Source of the DNA: Voacanga thouarsii
Taxonomy: Eukaryota; Streptophyta; Magnoliopsida; Gentianales; Apocynaceae
Assembly (NCBI GenBank): GCA_026120185.1
Contig: JANUWF010002208.1
Coordinates: 2,046,001 to 2,110,000 of the forward strand
Reading direction: 5' to 3'
DNA length: 64,000 nucleotides
Below the pieces are notes generated by a model. That model was given only the letters and a program-made list of their open reading frames with translations. It was not told the DNA's origin and did not search any database. Positions within the stretch are counted from its first letter, which is position 1, and each line of letters begins with the position of its first letter. The translations under genes and the position numbers were made by a program. Positions 25,826 to 38,095 of the stretch are shown in pieces.

Positions 25826-26305
25826 ATCACATTATCCTCCAAGCTTATCACCTAGACCAGCCCTCTATGGCAACTACATTGCAAAACTCATCACTCTCTC
25901 TCCACAACCTCAAACCATCTCCTCAGTGCCCCTATCCCCCTGGCACTACACCTATTACCCTTTTATCCTACTTCACCAACCTTTTGAACTCAAAACCGAT
26001 CCCCACATCATACATCTAAACCCATTACTCCCCGCCTTGCTCCTACTTTTTGAAACCTTGGAACCAAATCCATCACTCCCGCCATTCCCTGTCCTGCCAC
26101 GAACCTAAAACCTAACCCCATGACACACTCTTTAAACCCGTCACCTTTACCACCACACTTCTTTGAAAACTCTAGAACCAAATCTATCACTCCCTGCATC
26201 CCACTCGTTGTTCACTCATTGAACCTCGAAACTGTCTCCACACCATTATCTCTAAACCCACAACCCCCTACCCTACTCCTTTTTTAAACCCCAGAACCAT
26301 GCATG
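25826..26305. repeat. C-rich imperfect repeat tract
   Basis: The plus strand is C- and A-rich and repeats variants of a block such as AACCAAATCCATCACTCCC and AACCAAATCTATCACTCCC, with CTTTTTGAAACC-like lead-ins. The frames on both strands (25785-26108 plus, 26008-26199 minus) just reflect this repetition. It may be a degenerate minisatellite; no function is recognised. Confidence 0.5.
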
Positions 26306-26715
26306 AATAAGACTAAAGCAAATTCAACCGCAATCATAACAACTCAAAATAGGATTTGTATTGAAACTATAGGGTATAATCAGAGATAAGTTGGAGAGTT
26401 ACAAAAGAAGAATAGAATCGTGTAGGAACTAAGGGAAAGGAAGGGAACTTAATTTATCCAAAGGGAATTTGAATGGATATCAACAAACTTTTGCAAAAAT
26501 ACAGTAGAAATAAGTCATTTAAAGAGAATGTTGTTAGAGAGAAGATAAGATCCAAGCCCTTGATTGCTTAAAATCTCAGTCATCCAACTATAAATCATTA
26601 TTCTTCACACTCTTCAGCAAAATCTGAACATTTCGTATGAAAAAATGCCATAAACAATATTGTCCTACTAAACTCCCTTTTCGACTTGCAAGATTTGCAA
26701 TTTGTTTATGTGACA
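26306..26715 (-). mobile_element. Putative 3' LTR of minus-strand gypsy chromovirus
   Basis: On the minus strand the sequence AAAAAGGGGTGGGTAT (26731-26716) looks like a polypurine tract and is followed by TGTCACATAAAC at 26715, a plausible LTR start. The inner coding region at higher coordinates is a chromovirus 3' end in the same orientation. The LTR end at about 26306 (TTATTCA) is a guess, and no second LTR copy was found to confirm it. Confidence 0.4.
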
Positions 26716-26816
26716 ATACCCACCCCTTTTTAACAGCCTAGTCCACAAGGCACGACGAAGTCTTTTCAAAGTTATCTGCATATGCCCACAATTGAATCTT
26801 TTTCTAATAAATTATA

Positions 26817-27611
26817 GGGCAAAATATATAAATCATTTTTAAATTTTTATAAATTTTAATTTTCACCTTCAAATTTTAAAATATATGATTTTAGTCCTCG
26901 AACTTTTAAAACATTTAAAAAATAACTCTCTCATCAATTAAAATTATTAAGTGCTCACAGAAATTTATCACACGACTGCCATATAACCTATTTTATAGGT
27001 ATTTTTATTCACTCAACTTTCATAATATGGTGTCATTTTTCTAATTCTTACAAAGTAACTTCTATATATAATAGGAAAAGACTATTGTGACTTATGCATC
27101 TCTCACTTTTCTTTTAGATTTTTTTTTTTTTTTTTAGTAATTCACTTCTACTTTCAAATTTATTATTCTTTTTTGTAAAGATGCCAAGAAAATTACTATT
27201 CGTAAAAAACTGAATCGATTTTTCTTCTTCTTCATCTTTATTTCTTAGTTTTGTTTATTAAAGAGTAAATATGTTATTTTTGTTGTATGGTAGATTCGAA
27301 AAAGTGCGAAAAAGTAGTCTCAAGATTATTAAGTTGCATAAAAGGTTTGAAGTTATATTTTAAAATTGTTATTGATAATTGAAGAAATTTGAAGAAAAGA
27401 GAACGAAATTAAAGTTGAAGAATAATATTTTATAAATAAAAAATGGAGAAATAATAGCTAAAATCTGATAATTTTGTATTGTATTTGAGCTTTTATTATT
27501 GAAGGGACTATTTTTCAGGTGTTTCAAAAAATTGAGAGCTAAAATCACATATTTTAAAGTTTGATGATAGAAATAAAAATTTGTGAAAGTTCAAGGATGC
27601 ATATTTTATCC
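26817..27611. mobile_element. MITE with 9-bp target duplication (Mutator-type)
   Basis: A 795-bp AT-rich element with imperfect terminal inverted repeats of about 110 bp: GGGCAAAATATATAAATC on the left against GGATAAAATATGCATCC on the right (reverse complement), both continuing into a TATGATTTTAG-like block. It is flanked by a perfect 9-bp duplication TAAATTATA at 26808-26816 and 27612-27620. No coding region. The 9-bp duplication points to Mutator-type mobilisation. Confidence 0.8.
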
Positions 27612-28254
27612 TAAATTATATCCCTTGATAAGCCACTACACTGTTGCCATGTGGCCTCCTCCTACTAATCGTCGTTGTAAAATGACATTAAGCTCTGATA
27701 CAAGCTGACCTCCTATCTCAAATTTAGCAAATCAATTTGAGCAACACTTTCAGCCTCCATCTTCTTCTTCAGTAAGCTAACATGAAAATTAAGTGGTTCT
27801 TAAAATGAGTAGACAACAACAATCTGCACCCGACTTTGTCAATTTTTTCTATAATATGATATAGACTATAATATTTAAAAGTTAGTTTAAATTTTTTTTT
27901 CTTTGAGCCACAGTTTGTTGCTTGAAGGGTTAAAGTTTAAGAAACACCTAATCGCCAGCCTTGAAACTCCTTTTTTGTTTACTACCCCGATATAGTTTGT
28001 TTTTCTGTTGGAGCCCTGAAGGATGTTAGCTTTGACTAAAGCAATTATTTGATGCCTTTCTTCAATTATCTATCCAATCTTTGCATTTACCATGAATCCC
28101 ACACCAGTCCTTCACCAAAAGTTTTGAGGAATATATTCAAATAATGCTTCCTCCACGCCAAATTTGATGGATGAATGGAGGCTTGAATTATAACACCACT
28201 GTGCCAATCCCAAAAATTCATGCCATTTTGATAGTTATTTACTCACAAATAGAG

Positions 28255-28640
28255 CAAAGTTCATAAACGAATTCAAATATGTGTTCGTCAATATAATATA
28301 TATTTTAAAAAATTAATTATATTATATTTATTTATATTTTATAATATTAAAATTTATTCTTAATAAATCTTATATTATAATATTAAGATTAATTATATTA
28401 TTTTATTTATTTATTTAATATTATAATATTCAATAGCTTTTATTAATTTTTGAATTATTAAAATAAAAATATGAAATAAATAAATTCGAATTCAAAATTA
28501 ATCAAAATTTTAAAATTCGAACTTAAACGAACTCGAATATTATCAAATAATAATTGAAAAAACTTGAATAATATTCGTTTATATTTGAACTTGGAATTCA
28601 AAAATGTGATAATTTAATTTTATTTGAATACAACTCTACT
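28255..28640. repeat. AT-rich insert within gypsy integrase
   Basis: Almost purely A/T sequence separates two recognisable integrase pieces that should be nearly adjacent. It has inverted-repeat character, with GTTCATAAACGAATTCAAAT-like sequence on the left and a GAATAATATTCGTTTATATT block on the right. It is probably a MITE, but no clear target duplication was found. Confidence 0.45.
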
Positions 28641-29348
28641 TGCACAGCATTGCAAATATTGCTTTAAGTAATGGCTTACCCGATTCGCTTGCAATCTGTT
28701 TGAGGTGATATGCGGAGCTTAATTTCAACTTAATTCTCAGAACTTGAAATAATTCTTGCAAAAATTAGTAGGTAAAAATCCTACTATGATCACAGTAAAT
28801 GGATTTTTGCAGTCCATAGAGACTAATAATGTTATTAAAACACTGCAATGGTATTTCCTTTGAAGTGAAAGGATACGATAAACTAATGAAGTGTCTAAAC
28901 TTGGTAAAACAATCTACTACCACGAAAAAAGAATTCTGTCCCCTTGACTTTAGGAAATTTTCCACCAAATCCATTCATAACTATGTAAAGGGCTTGTAGG
29001 GCATCTCTAATAGCGGCAAAAATCCCGAATAAAGAATGTGTTCTCCCTCATTGCATTAACAAACTTCATATTGCTTAGGCCAAAGCCTTATGACCTCCAT
29101 CGTTTTCAGTCAACCTAAAGCTCTTTCTTGTACCCTAGAATGTCCTCTAGCAATAAAATTATGAGACTCTCAAAGAATTTTATACCTCCAATTACCTCTT
29201 GTTCCCATATACACCTTTCCTCATAACTTGAAAATTCCCAACATAAAAAAGAAATTTGATCATGAAAAATCTATTCCACTACTTACAACTTGAGCTATCA
29301 ACTCCTACACATATTGATTATTCTCATAACTCTCAGATTAATTATGTG

Positions 29349-29468
29349 AAGTTATTATTTGCAATTTAACCTCTTTAGATAATATCAACTATTCTATTTT
29401 CCGAAAATTCTTGCAAGAAATTGTTATTTGTAATTTAACCTCTTTAAACAACATCTACTCTATTTTTC
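29349..29468. repeat. 73-bp tandem duplication
   Basis: The unit beginning GTTATTATTTGCAATTTAACC (29349) is repeated from 29422 (GTTATTTGTAATTTAACC). The second copy is interrupted by the short MITE that begins at 29469. Confidence 0.6.
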
Positions 29469-29630
29469 AGAAATTCTTCGGTGCTCCCAGTGCACATGCA
29501 CTGGTGCTTTAAATACTTGTATCGCGTGTTGGTAAAATTATACACAACATTTATTGTATCACTCTCAATAAACACGGTACAAGCACCTAAAGCACCGGGT
29601 GCACACGCACCAAGTGCACGCAAGAATTTC
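29469..29630. mobile_element. Short MITE (about 162 bp)
   Basis: Terminal inverted repeats of about 60 bp: AGAAATTCTTCGGTGCTCCC on the left and AGAAATTCTTGCGTGCACTT on the right (reverse complement), both continuing into GGTGCTTTA and CTTGTA(T/C)CG blocks. It contains several GTGCAC motifs. A short flanking similarity (CTATTTT) may be the target duplication but is not clean. It sits in the decayed gypsy pol remnant. Confidence 0.6.
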
Positions 29631-29660
29631 TCCTATTTTCATATCTGCATTTATAATGCA

Positions 29661-29838
29661 CTACAAGATCCAATCCCATAAACTTTGTCATCCATTTGTA
29701 CTGAGCCAAGTTCACGACCTTTTGTTTGAACAGAAATTTGACTACAAGATCCAATCCCATAAACTGTCATTCCATAAACTTTGTCATCCATTTGTACTGA
29801 GCCAAGTTCATCACCTTTTGTTTGAACAGAAATTTGAG
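29661..29838. repeat. Tandem duplication within gypsy RNase H remnant
   Basis: Two copies starting CTACAAGATCCAATCCCATA at 29661 and 29742. The second is about 16 bp longer because the CCATAAACT part is itself repeated. Shared blocks include CATCCATTTGTACTGAGCCA. Copies are nearly identical, so the event is younger than the host element. Confidence 0.8.
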
Positions 29839-30640
29839 ACGCTGGTAATTTCTGCAAATGATAAAACATCACCCCACATTGTAGTGCCATCCTTTTTTTG
29901 TCAGCCGCCAGTAAAGCCACTAATTCCTTCTTATAAGTTGACAAATCGATATTTTTTTATCCCAATTGCCTTGCAGAAATAGGCTCTTTGCCTTCCCTCC
30001 TCCTATCCCAACACAGCAAGCATCTATCTCCATGATAAATACAATGTCATTACCAGAGTACTGCTCATGACAATTTTGAGATTTATAAAAACTTGGTAAG
30101 GCATTTCTTCCTGCCTTAAACCATTCTTTTTCAACAAATTAGTTAAAAGACTTGTCAATGATTCCATGTTTTCTTACAAACCCGTGATAATAACCCATAA
30201 TTCCCAAGAAGCCTCGCAATTGTTTGATAGTTTTTGAAGTAAACCAGTGCACTATTTCTTCCACTTTTTGTTCATCCGCCTTAGTTCCTTCCCCAGTGAT
30301 AAAATGTCCCAAACATGCCATCACAGATTGGAAAAATAAACACGTACTAGCCTTGACATAAAGTGCATTGTCTTTTAAAGTCCGCCGAACTTGCCACAAA
30401 TGCTGAAGATGCAGCAAAAGATCTTTTCTACTATTAAACAAAAGTAATAAAAATCCAAAAAAAAAACACTGAAACAACTTCCGAATGTCGGCCTCAAATA
30501 CCTTGTTCACCAATGCTTCAAAAGTGGCGAGAGCTTTAGTGAGCCCCAAGGACATTGCTTTAAATTCAAACCGGCCAGAACGAGTGCTAAAAGTTGGAGA
30601 CTTCTTATATGAATATTTGTGGATCACATACATTAAAAAA

Positions 30641-32384
30641 TTGTATTATACAATTTTTACGGCATGAAATATAATTATTCAATACATGAAATTTCTGTAG
30701 ATCGGATCCATACTAAAATTTCTGATTTTCTGCAGAATATCCTTTTCAATTTTATCTGAAAATAGCTTTGTCTCTTTATTGCCTCCGGAAGAAAACCAAA
30801 AACATAAATAGCCTCTACTGTCTCGAGCCGTAGTTGCGGAAGGATAAATCCAAATGCCATGATTTACGTGGACAACATCAAATTCTTACGACAACTAAAG
30901 ACAACTCCTGGAAACATTCAGATACAATGATAAACATGATTCAGTAAAAGCCCAAATATGACTGATTTTTAAAAAATAATAATTTTAAAAAAATGCAAGT
31001 TGTTTTCTAATTGGATTCTTAAGCCAAATATATCATACCCATTAATCTCACTCAGGCACAGACTTAAAAACAGCACCCTAAGTTGATGAGCAACTCCTCA
31101 TCTAATTGATTCTGAGCACATTCAGCCCATGAAACCAACAAAGATCAAATATAAGCCCAGCATCAATCATAGAATCACCAAAAACAATATGAAAAGCATC
31201 CAATATCCTCAAAAGCCAATAATTTTCTTAGCCAGATATTCAATTTCCCAACCTTCATGAACAGGAAATTAAAAAATCTCAAGCAATCAGATTTAGAAAA
31301 AAAAGCTAAAATTTTCTTCAAAACTCAACCGAATAGAAAAAACACAAAATGTAGCATCAAGATTGGAAGGCCAACAGCAGAACAAAAACCAATAATGCTT
31401 CACACATACTGAAAAATCAACTAAATGAATCAAACTCAACATATAGAACAAAGCTCATTTAAATAAGACATAATTTTCCTCCAAAATCAATAAAGCACGA
31501 AAAACAAATACCTCCAAGCCAAAAAGCTTTTTTTTTTTTTTTAATCCATAAAGCAAGAGAAAACAAAGAATTGAAAGGCAAAAATTTTACAGCAGATCAA
31601 AACTCAACAAACTGAGCAACAAAATACCTCTTGGCAGAAGCAACTGAAACAGAGAGGGAGGACAGGAAATCTGAAGAAGCAGCAGAGTTAGCAACCAAAG
31701 AAAGAGAGAGAAAATCATGAAATTTAAAGCCAATAATTAGTGGGACTTGGGGTAAGAATGATCCACCCACCAAGATCACGCCAGCCAAAGGCAAATAGCA
31801 AACTACTACACAACCACCAAAGGAGAGAGAGAGAAGGGGGGAAGGGGTCAGCCACTGAACTATCTACCAAGGGCAAAAAGAGCCTCCACACAACCTGAGG
31901 CAACACACCTATTGATAAGGAAAATCAAACACCAGTTAAACCAAGGGACATTAGGGCAAACCAGACATGCAGTGCAGGAAATGTGCCAGGAGCAGCAGAA
32001 AGACCTTTTATTAACACTGTGCATTTACCTGTCTAACAAATAGTAAACTTTATGATCATCCTATTGCCAAAGTTGGCCTTTAGTAACTTTTGCAACATTA
32101 ATCGCATATTCACACATTAGTCTGAAAAATCCGCACCATCTCACAACAGAATCTGCCAAAACTGACAGCAGACAACAAAAAGAATTTTGTTAATGATCAT
32201 TCACTTCGAATACTTCTCTCATACCTGAAGCAAAAACTGAAACAGAACATGGATGCACAAGGATAAAAAACTGGTTCGGTCAATCAAAAAGAACAACCAA
32301 CACATTATGTCGCACTCGAAAATTCCTAAAATAGACTAATCAAAACTGTTAGTATCCTAAAAATTTATACTTCATTTGATGAGT
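30641..32384. other. 3' flank of the oxoglutarate dehydrogenase gene
   Basis: No gene is supported in 1.7 kb. It is A-rich on the plus strand, with a T-run at 31531-31552 and a purine-rich patch (GAGAGAGAGAAGGGGGGAAGG) at about 31822-31843. The part next to 32384 must hold the gene's 3' UTR and poly(A) site; I could not place the site. Confidence 0.4.
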
Positions 32385-34671
32385 TCAGATTGGTTCCCTC
32401 CGCAAAGCTTTCTGAACCAGTTCTGTTTGCTCCTTATTATGGACTTGAAGGAAACCAGTGGCAGTGGCAGCAGATGGAGCACGGCCAACGTATTTGATGT
32501 CATCCATACCATCCCTTCCCAAAGCTTTCATGGCAGTGCAAAGTCGAGGTAAAATGTAATTGTATGCGCCCATGTTCATTGGCTCTTCCTGGCACCAAAC
32601 AACCTCGGCATCTGAAATAAAAAGTATGAAAATGAATTACCAAGTGCAACACACTACTCTTCCTCCCAGGTCGGCTCTGCAAAGGGTGAGCAAGGTCTGC
32701 AATAATTATTTGCATTGTATCAAGGCTACCTTTTGGCAAGCCCAAAACACATGTTTGCCATTGAAAAGGAAACAGAAAACTCAAACAGGTAGAATATATT
32801 TCCTTTAAATGGAGGTGATTAGTTGTGGAAGTTTAGAGGGAAAATATATTTATTTAGAAAATTGAACATTCATTTTCAGACATCACAAAATAGAAATGTG
32901 GACATTCAAATATAGACCAAGTGAGTAGAACTAAGTATAAAATTCAGTGTCTGGAGTTCGAAGCATACTTGGATATCGCTTTAATTCGCGCTGGATGAGA
33001 TCGTATGGGAAGGGAGAAAGCTGTTCTACCCGACAAATCGCAACATACTTCCTCTCAACTTTTCTCCTCTCTTCATCAAGTTCATAATAAACCTGAAAGT
33101 GACCAAAAATGACAGTTCAAACTGAACAGACAAATTCAAATTGCATACAATAATTTACATTTACCAAAACCAACAAACAAGACAAATTGGTATAGTATTT
33201 CAACAAAAGACGAGCTTTTACAAGTTACCAATTCAATGAAATAAAAATAGTCACATAATTTTGTCTATATGGGAGAGTTTATTAGTGGTATTCTCCAAAT
33301 GTATGCTGCGTACCACACTTGTACAAGAGAGAGCTCAAGGAACAATTTTAAGTAAGATGCATAGAAGATATAATTAATTGTTTCCCATCGAGTCTATGGC
33401 AGAATAGAAGTGCTCTAGGAATTGATCAGAAAGTCACACACCTTTCCAGAGCAAAGAATCAGACGACTAATTCCCTCCTCAAGATCTGAATGGTCATTCT
33501 GGTCTTTTATGAGGCGCTTGAACCTGGTCCCTTGCTTATCAAAACCTGGGTGGCCTTGAACATCATCAAACTCAGAAAGATTTGACTTGCATTCTTTATG
33601 ACGGAGCAAGTTCTTTGGAGACATCACAACAAGTGGTTTACGAAATTCCCTGTGTATCTGGGATGTGCCCATACTAAATTAGAAATTGAGAGTACTATCT
33701 CAATGAATGAGAGACATGAAAGTGCTTAGGGTTCACTTACTTGACGCCGAAGGACATGAAAATAATTTGCAGGTGTAGTTATGTTAACCACCTGCAAATT
33801 GCATTCTTGAATCTGCTTTCTGAGTGTTGGTTCCATCTCAGGGATAACATAGGGGTCGTCATCACTCATCTGCAACAGGGGGAGGGGAGGAAAGAGAGAT
33901 AGAGAGATAACAGGATCAAGTTAGTGATAGGACACTTTCATGGAGGAAGAAGCAGTTGAAAATTGAAATTGAAAAATATCCCAAAGGAGATACAATTGCA
34001 TGTGTATAATCAGAAAAGCAGTAAATGCTCTTGAATTGACAAGTCAAACAAAGAATTTGGAAGTTCAAGAAACAAAGTAGCATAATATATCAATCACGAA
34101 TGAAATGAACAAGCTAGCTAGTACATGTTGCAAACTTAAATGTTAACCACAAGGAATTAAGATAATAGAATTAATGTATCCAAAGAACCAGCTCAAACTT
34201 TTAACAGATTTAGATTAAATAACATCAATGACAAAGAACAAGCCAACACCATTAGTACAAGAAACTGATAATTGCAATGACTTAAAAAAAATGAGTAGTT
34301 TAAAGTATGCTTTTTACCACTCAGTTCAAACCATGCTTCATGAAATTAAGATAGATCTACTTCAAAAATAAATAATAACACCTGAGGCAGTTAATCAAGA
34401 TATATGGAGTAAAATTAAACTTGAAGACAGACATACAACAACCAAAATTTTCCAAAGCATTGTGGCACATAAATAATAGAACATAAAAGTCATTGTTGAT
34501 ATGATTTCAGTTACATCACCATTGGGATCAGGAAGAAATGAGTTAGAAAAGAAAAAGTGTTTTTCCAGGCTTTAAGGAGTATCCCATAAGCCAAAAGAAA
34601 GTCCTCTGTCAGGCTAAAAGACGAATACAATCGCTGAGTCTTTGTAAGCTGAGGTTTCTTCTGTTTGGACC

Positions 34672-34727
<56 letters not shown>

Positions 34728-37700
34728 AAACACAACCAATTCTAATCGAAATTATGTGAAGCAATACCTGGAGGAACCGCTCCAAACGTGCACTAGAATG
34801 TTCAGGGCCCTGACCATCATAGCCATGAGGTAGAAGCACAACCAATCCTGTCTGACGCAGCCATTTGGCCTCACCACTGCTCAAGAACTGGTCAAATATG
34901 ACTTGAGCCCCATTTGCAAAATCACCAAACTGTGCTTCCCAAAGCACTAAGGAATTGGGATTTTCCATTGAGTAACCTAATTCAAAGCCCAAAACACCAA
35001 ACTCCGAAAGAGAGCTTGGTAAAGAAAAGTAAGCACTCAGAATTTCTTCTCTGTAGTATAAATAAACTTTGTAAGTAAAATATTGCTTTGCAGCAGTTGA
35101 TGCCATGGCAATCCTTACCAAGTACAAATCATTACATTTTTGCTTTTTCTAATCTTTCTCTCTAGATGAAAAGAAATATACAAACAAATACTCTTTCAGG
35201 AAGACTGGTCTTACGAACTAGAATAGTTCAATAAATGCTTAGCTACTTTACAATCAGAAAGGGAAAAGAAATTCTTGCTGAATAGAAATCTTTTAGAAGC
35301 TAATTTTATTCTTAAGAGAGAATCAGACAATTTGTGGGATGATTAGTCTTAACAATTCATCGACTCAATATATGATTAGCCACAAACAATCAGAAGGGTT
35401 TTAAAAGATTCTTATCATGTAGAAATGTTCAAGATGCTGATTTTCTTCTTAAGAGAGAAGCAAAAGAAACATACAGATGACGGACAGTAATAGTATCCTT
35501 TTATCATTACTAAATAGAAATCACTGTGATTTGTTTTCCTTATTTGCTTGGTACACGAAAAAGGAATGAAACATACAGAGAAAAAACAAGGTTGAAAAAA
35601 AAATTCCACAAGAAAGTACAGATTTTAATGATGTTGGATGATATGAAAGGAAAAACAAATATTATCATTAGCATATACCTGTTGCTCACAGTAAACATCT
35701 CTTCATCCTGGTTCATTATTACATGATCCAGAGGACAATACATCTCTCCTGTTTCCTGATCATGAAGAACTGAATGTCGATGACTAAAAGTGCCTCTCTC
35801 AACATCTTGACCACTCAACCTGACATGGTTTCCTTCTACAAGCAAGGTTGCAAAAGCAAGTGCTTCACCTAATGCCCAATCAATACCTTCCCCTGTCTCA
35901 ATCATCTTTGCACGCTCTTCAAATATCCTCCTCACTGCTCTATGAGGCTTAAAATTTTCTGGAAGAGTTGTGATTGCCTTGCCCACATTCTTCAAAATCT
36001 CTGGCTTGACACTGTGAATCAAAATACATATGAAGCCTTAATTCTCAAGTCTAAAAGCAATGTAACTATGCACTTCTTCAAAAGGAATCATACCCAGTGT
36101 TTCGGATACGAGAAAGCTGTTCAGGAGATTTGAAACCAGCCCAGTAAGCTGAAAGCCAGTCCCTTCGTTGTGTGACATAATCTTTGCTGGCCAGAAATTC
36201 TTCATTAAGAATATTGGTAACTTTCTTGTTCATCCTATCAATGTCTTCTTTAGACACCTGCCCCGATTCTTTAAGTTTCTTCTGGTAAATCTCAAGAGCC
36301 GAAGGATGATTGCGGATAACCTGTTGTATTCATTAAAAATAGAAGCATGAAGAGCTTAACAACCTAATGAAAACTGAATCAACCAGCAAAAGATCCAACC
36401 GCATTCTAGTATTAAGTTTAGAACTGATCAGCCAAAGGCACGTGAAACTGAGAAAGATATTGCTTCAAATCTAGCCAAGACAAATAATTTTTTTATAGAG
36501 GTGAAAAGATAGCAAACAACTGACCTTATACATTTTCGGCTGGGTAAAGGATGGCTCATCAATCTCATTGTGACCAAATCGGCGATAACAAACTATGTCA
36601 ACTACAACATCTGAATGGAATGTCTGCCGCCACTCGGCAGCAAGTTCACAGGCATGAACCACTGCCTCTACATCATCACCATTGACATGGAAAATTGGAG
36701 CATTCAAGGCTTTGGCAACATCAGTACAATATTGTGAAGATCTTCCTGCCTCGGGATCAGTTGTAAAAGCCACTTGATTATTCACCACAATGTGTATAGT
36801 TCCCCCAGTAGTGTAATTAGAAAGAGCACTAAGATGGAGAGTCTCATACACAACACCTTGTCCTGCAAAGCTGCCATCTCCATGAATCACAACACCCATA
36901 TTCCTTGTTCTTTCAACATCATTAGAATAATATTGTTTTGCTCTTGTCTTTCCAACCACAACTGGGTCCACAGCTTCCAAATGACTAGGATTTGCTACCA
37001 ACGACAAATGAATTCTCTTTCCTCCTCTAGTTGGGCGGTCATAAGAAGTTCCCAGGTGATACTTGACATCACCAGTTCCAGTGTATAGGCCAACCTCATC
37101 TGTGGGTTTCGTACCTCCACTGAACTCACTAAATATTTGGCGAAGGGGTTTCCGCACAACATTACCCAGAACATTCAGCCTCCCTCTATGTGACATTCCA
37201 ATAACTATGCTCTCAACCCCAAGATCTGCTGACCTATCAAACATCTCCTTCATGCCAGGTATCAAGGTCTCAGCACCTTCAAGACCAAATCTCTTGGCAG
37301 CAGTCCACTTAGTAGCCAAGAAATTTTCAAATTGAGAACTCCAAATAAGACGGTCAAGAATAACCGCACGTCTCTCACGACTATATTCTGTTAGTGTGGG
37401 AGTCTCAATCCTGTCCCTTAACCAATTACATTTCTCACGGTCAGCAATGTGCATGTACTCGTAACCAATGGTACCACAGTAAGCTTGTTCAAGCCTCATC
37501 AATATGGCCCTTAGTGTTTGCACAGGACGATTCTCAGACAAGAATCCAGACATCCTCCACACACCAATGAAGAATTCACGGTCAAGATCAGCTTCAGTAA
37601 ACCCATACAAAGCTGGATCTAAATCATCTGGAGTTTGTCTCTGTTCCAAACCCAATGGATCCAACTTCGCTTTCATGTGACCATAAACCTGATATGCTCT

Positions 37701-38075
37701 AACAAGCAACAACAACCGCATACTCTCTTGAATTGTTTGGCCAGAAATTCCTGGTGATGTGGCAGCCTGTCCAACAAAGTTCCTGAAGAAGTTGTCCCAT
37801 GACTCATCAACACTATCTGGGTCTTGCTCCCAAGCACGTTGGAGCTCCTCAAGGTAAATGCTGCTTGTTCCATCTAAGAAACTATCAGTTAACTTAGACA
37901 ATGGAACAGGACGAGGGAAGGGCACAGACTGTGCCTTTGGTCTGAAAACACTGGTATGAAAACATCGGTTTTGAGATGGAATTACACAGGCTCTCACAAC
38001 ATATGAACCTCCTTGTGCTAGACTTCTTCTGATGGCAAGCTTTGCCAAATTAGACCCAGCTCTAAACCATGCCAT
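32385..38075 (-). CDS. 2-oxoglutarate dehydrogenase E1 component, mitochondrial
   Basis: This thiamine-diphosphate enzyme decarboxylates 2-oxoglutarate and passes the succinyl group to the E2 lipoyl domain in the mitochondrial TCA-cycle complex. Coding exons on the minus strand: 38075-36525, 36320-36094, 36011-35679, 35014-34768, 33869-33741, 33657-33442, 33092-32969, 32611-32385. Every intron is GT...AG and phases join without a stop, giving 1017 residues, the usual plant length. The Arg-rich N-terminus ending near RCFHTSVF suits a mitochondrial presequence. Recognised motifs include [30 protein letters not shown] (cofactor and active-site region), [50 protein letters not shown], and the C-terminal [14 protein letters not shown]. 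An EADLD segment corresponds to the place where animal enzymes have a calcium-linked DADLD. The first exon holds half the protein. The gene looks fully functional, in contrast with everything around it. Confidence 0.97.
34675..34727. repeat. (TA)n(GA)n compound microsatellite in intron 4
   Basis: About 31 bp of TA followed by 22 bp of GA, inside the intron between coding exons 4 and 5 of the dehydrogenase gene. Reading frames running through it are spurious. Confidence 0.95.
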
Positions 38076-38095
38076 TTCTCGCAGTTAAATTTCAA

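Larger units (their letters stand above)
27621..30640 (-). pseudogene. Ty3/gypsy chromovirus pol remnant (RT to chromodomain)
   Basis: Read from right to left. Reverse transcriptase end (30633-30139): SLGLTKALATFEALVNKVF, LQHLWQVRRTLKDNALYVK, LGHFITGEGTKAD and TIKQLRGFLGIMGYYHGFV. RNase H start: STYKKELVALLAA near 29940. Integrase pieces near 28974-28765 (VVVDCFTKFRHFISLSY) and 28710-28640 (AYHLKQIASESGKPLLKA). Integrase C-terminal pieces near 28250-28080 and 27960-27840. Last, an EEATWQQ piece near 27660 typical of a chromodomain end. Stops, frameshifts and inserts are many, and everything upstream of the reverse transcriptase end is missing. Confidence 0.85.

Noticed and set aside
34511..34735. 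Minus frames with YIYIYI and LSLSLS runs near the dehydrogenase exons
   Set aside because: They read through the TA/GA microsatellite in intron 4; the true exon ends at 34768.
36774..37335. Plus-strand frames of 104 and 90 codons
   Set aside because: They are antisense shadows of the large first coding exon of the dehydrogenase gene.
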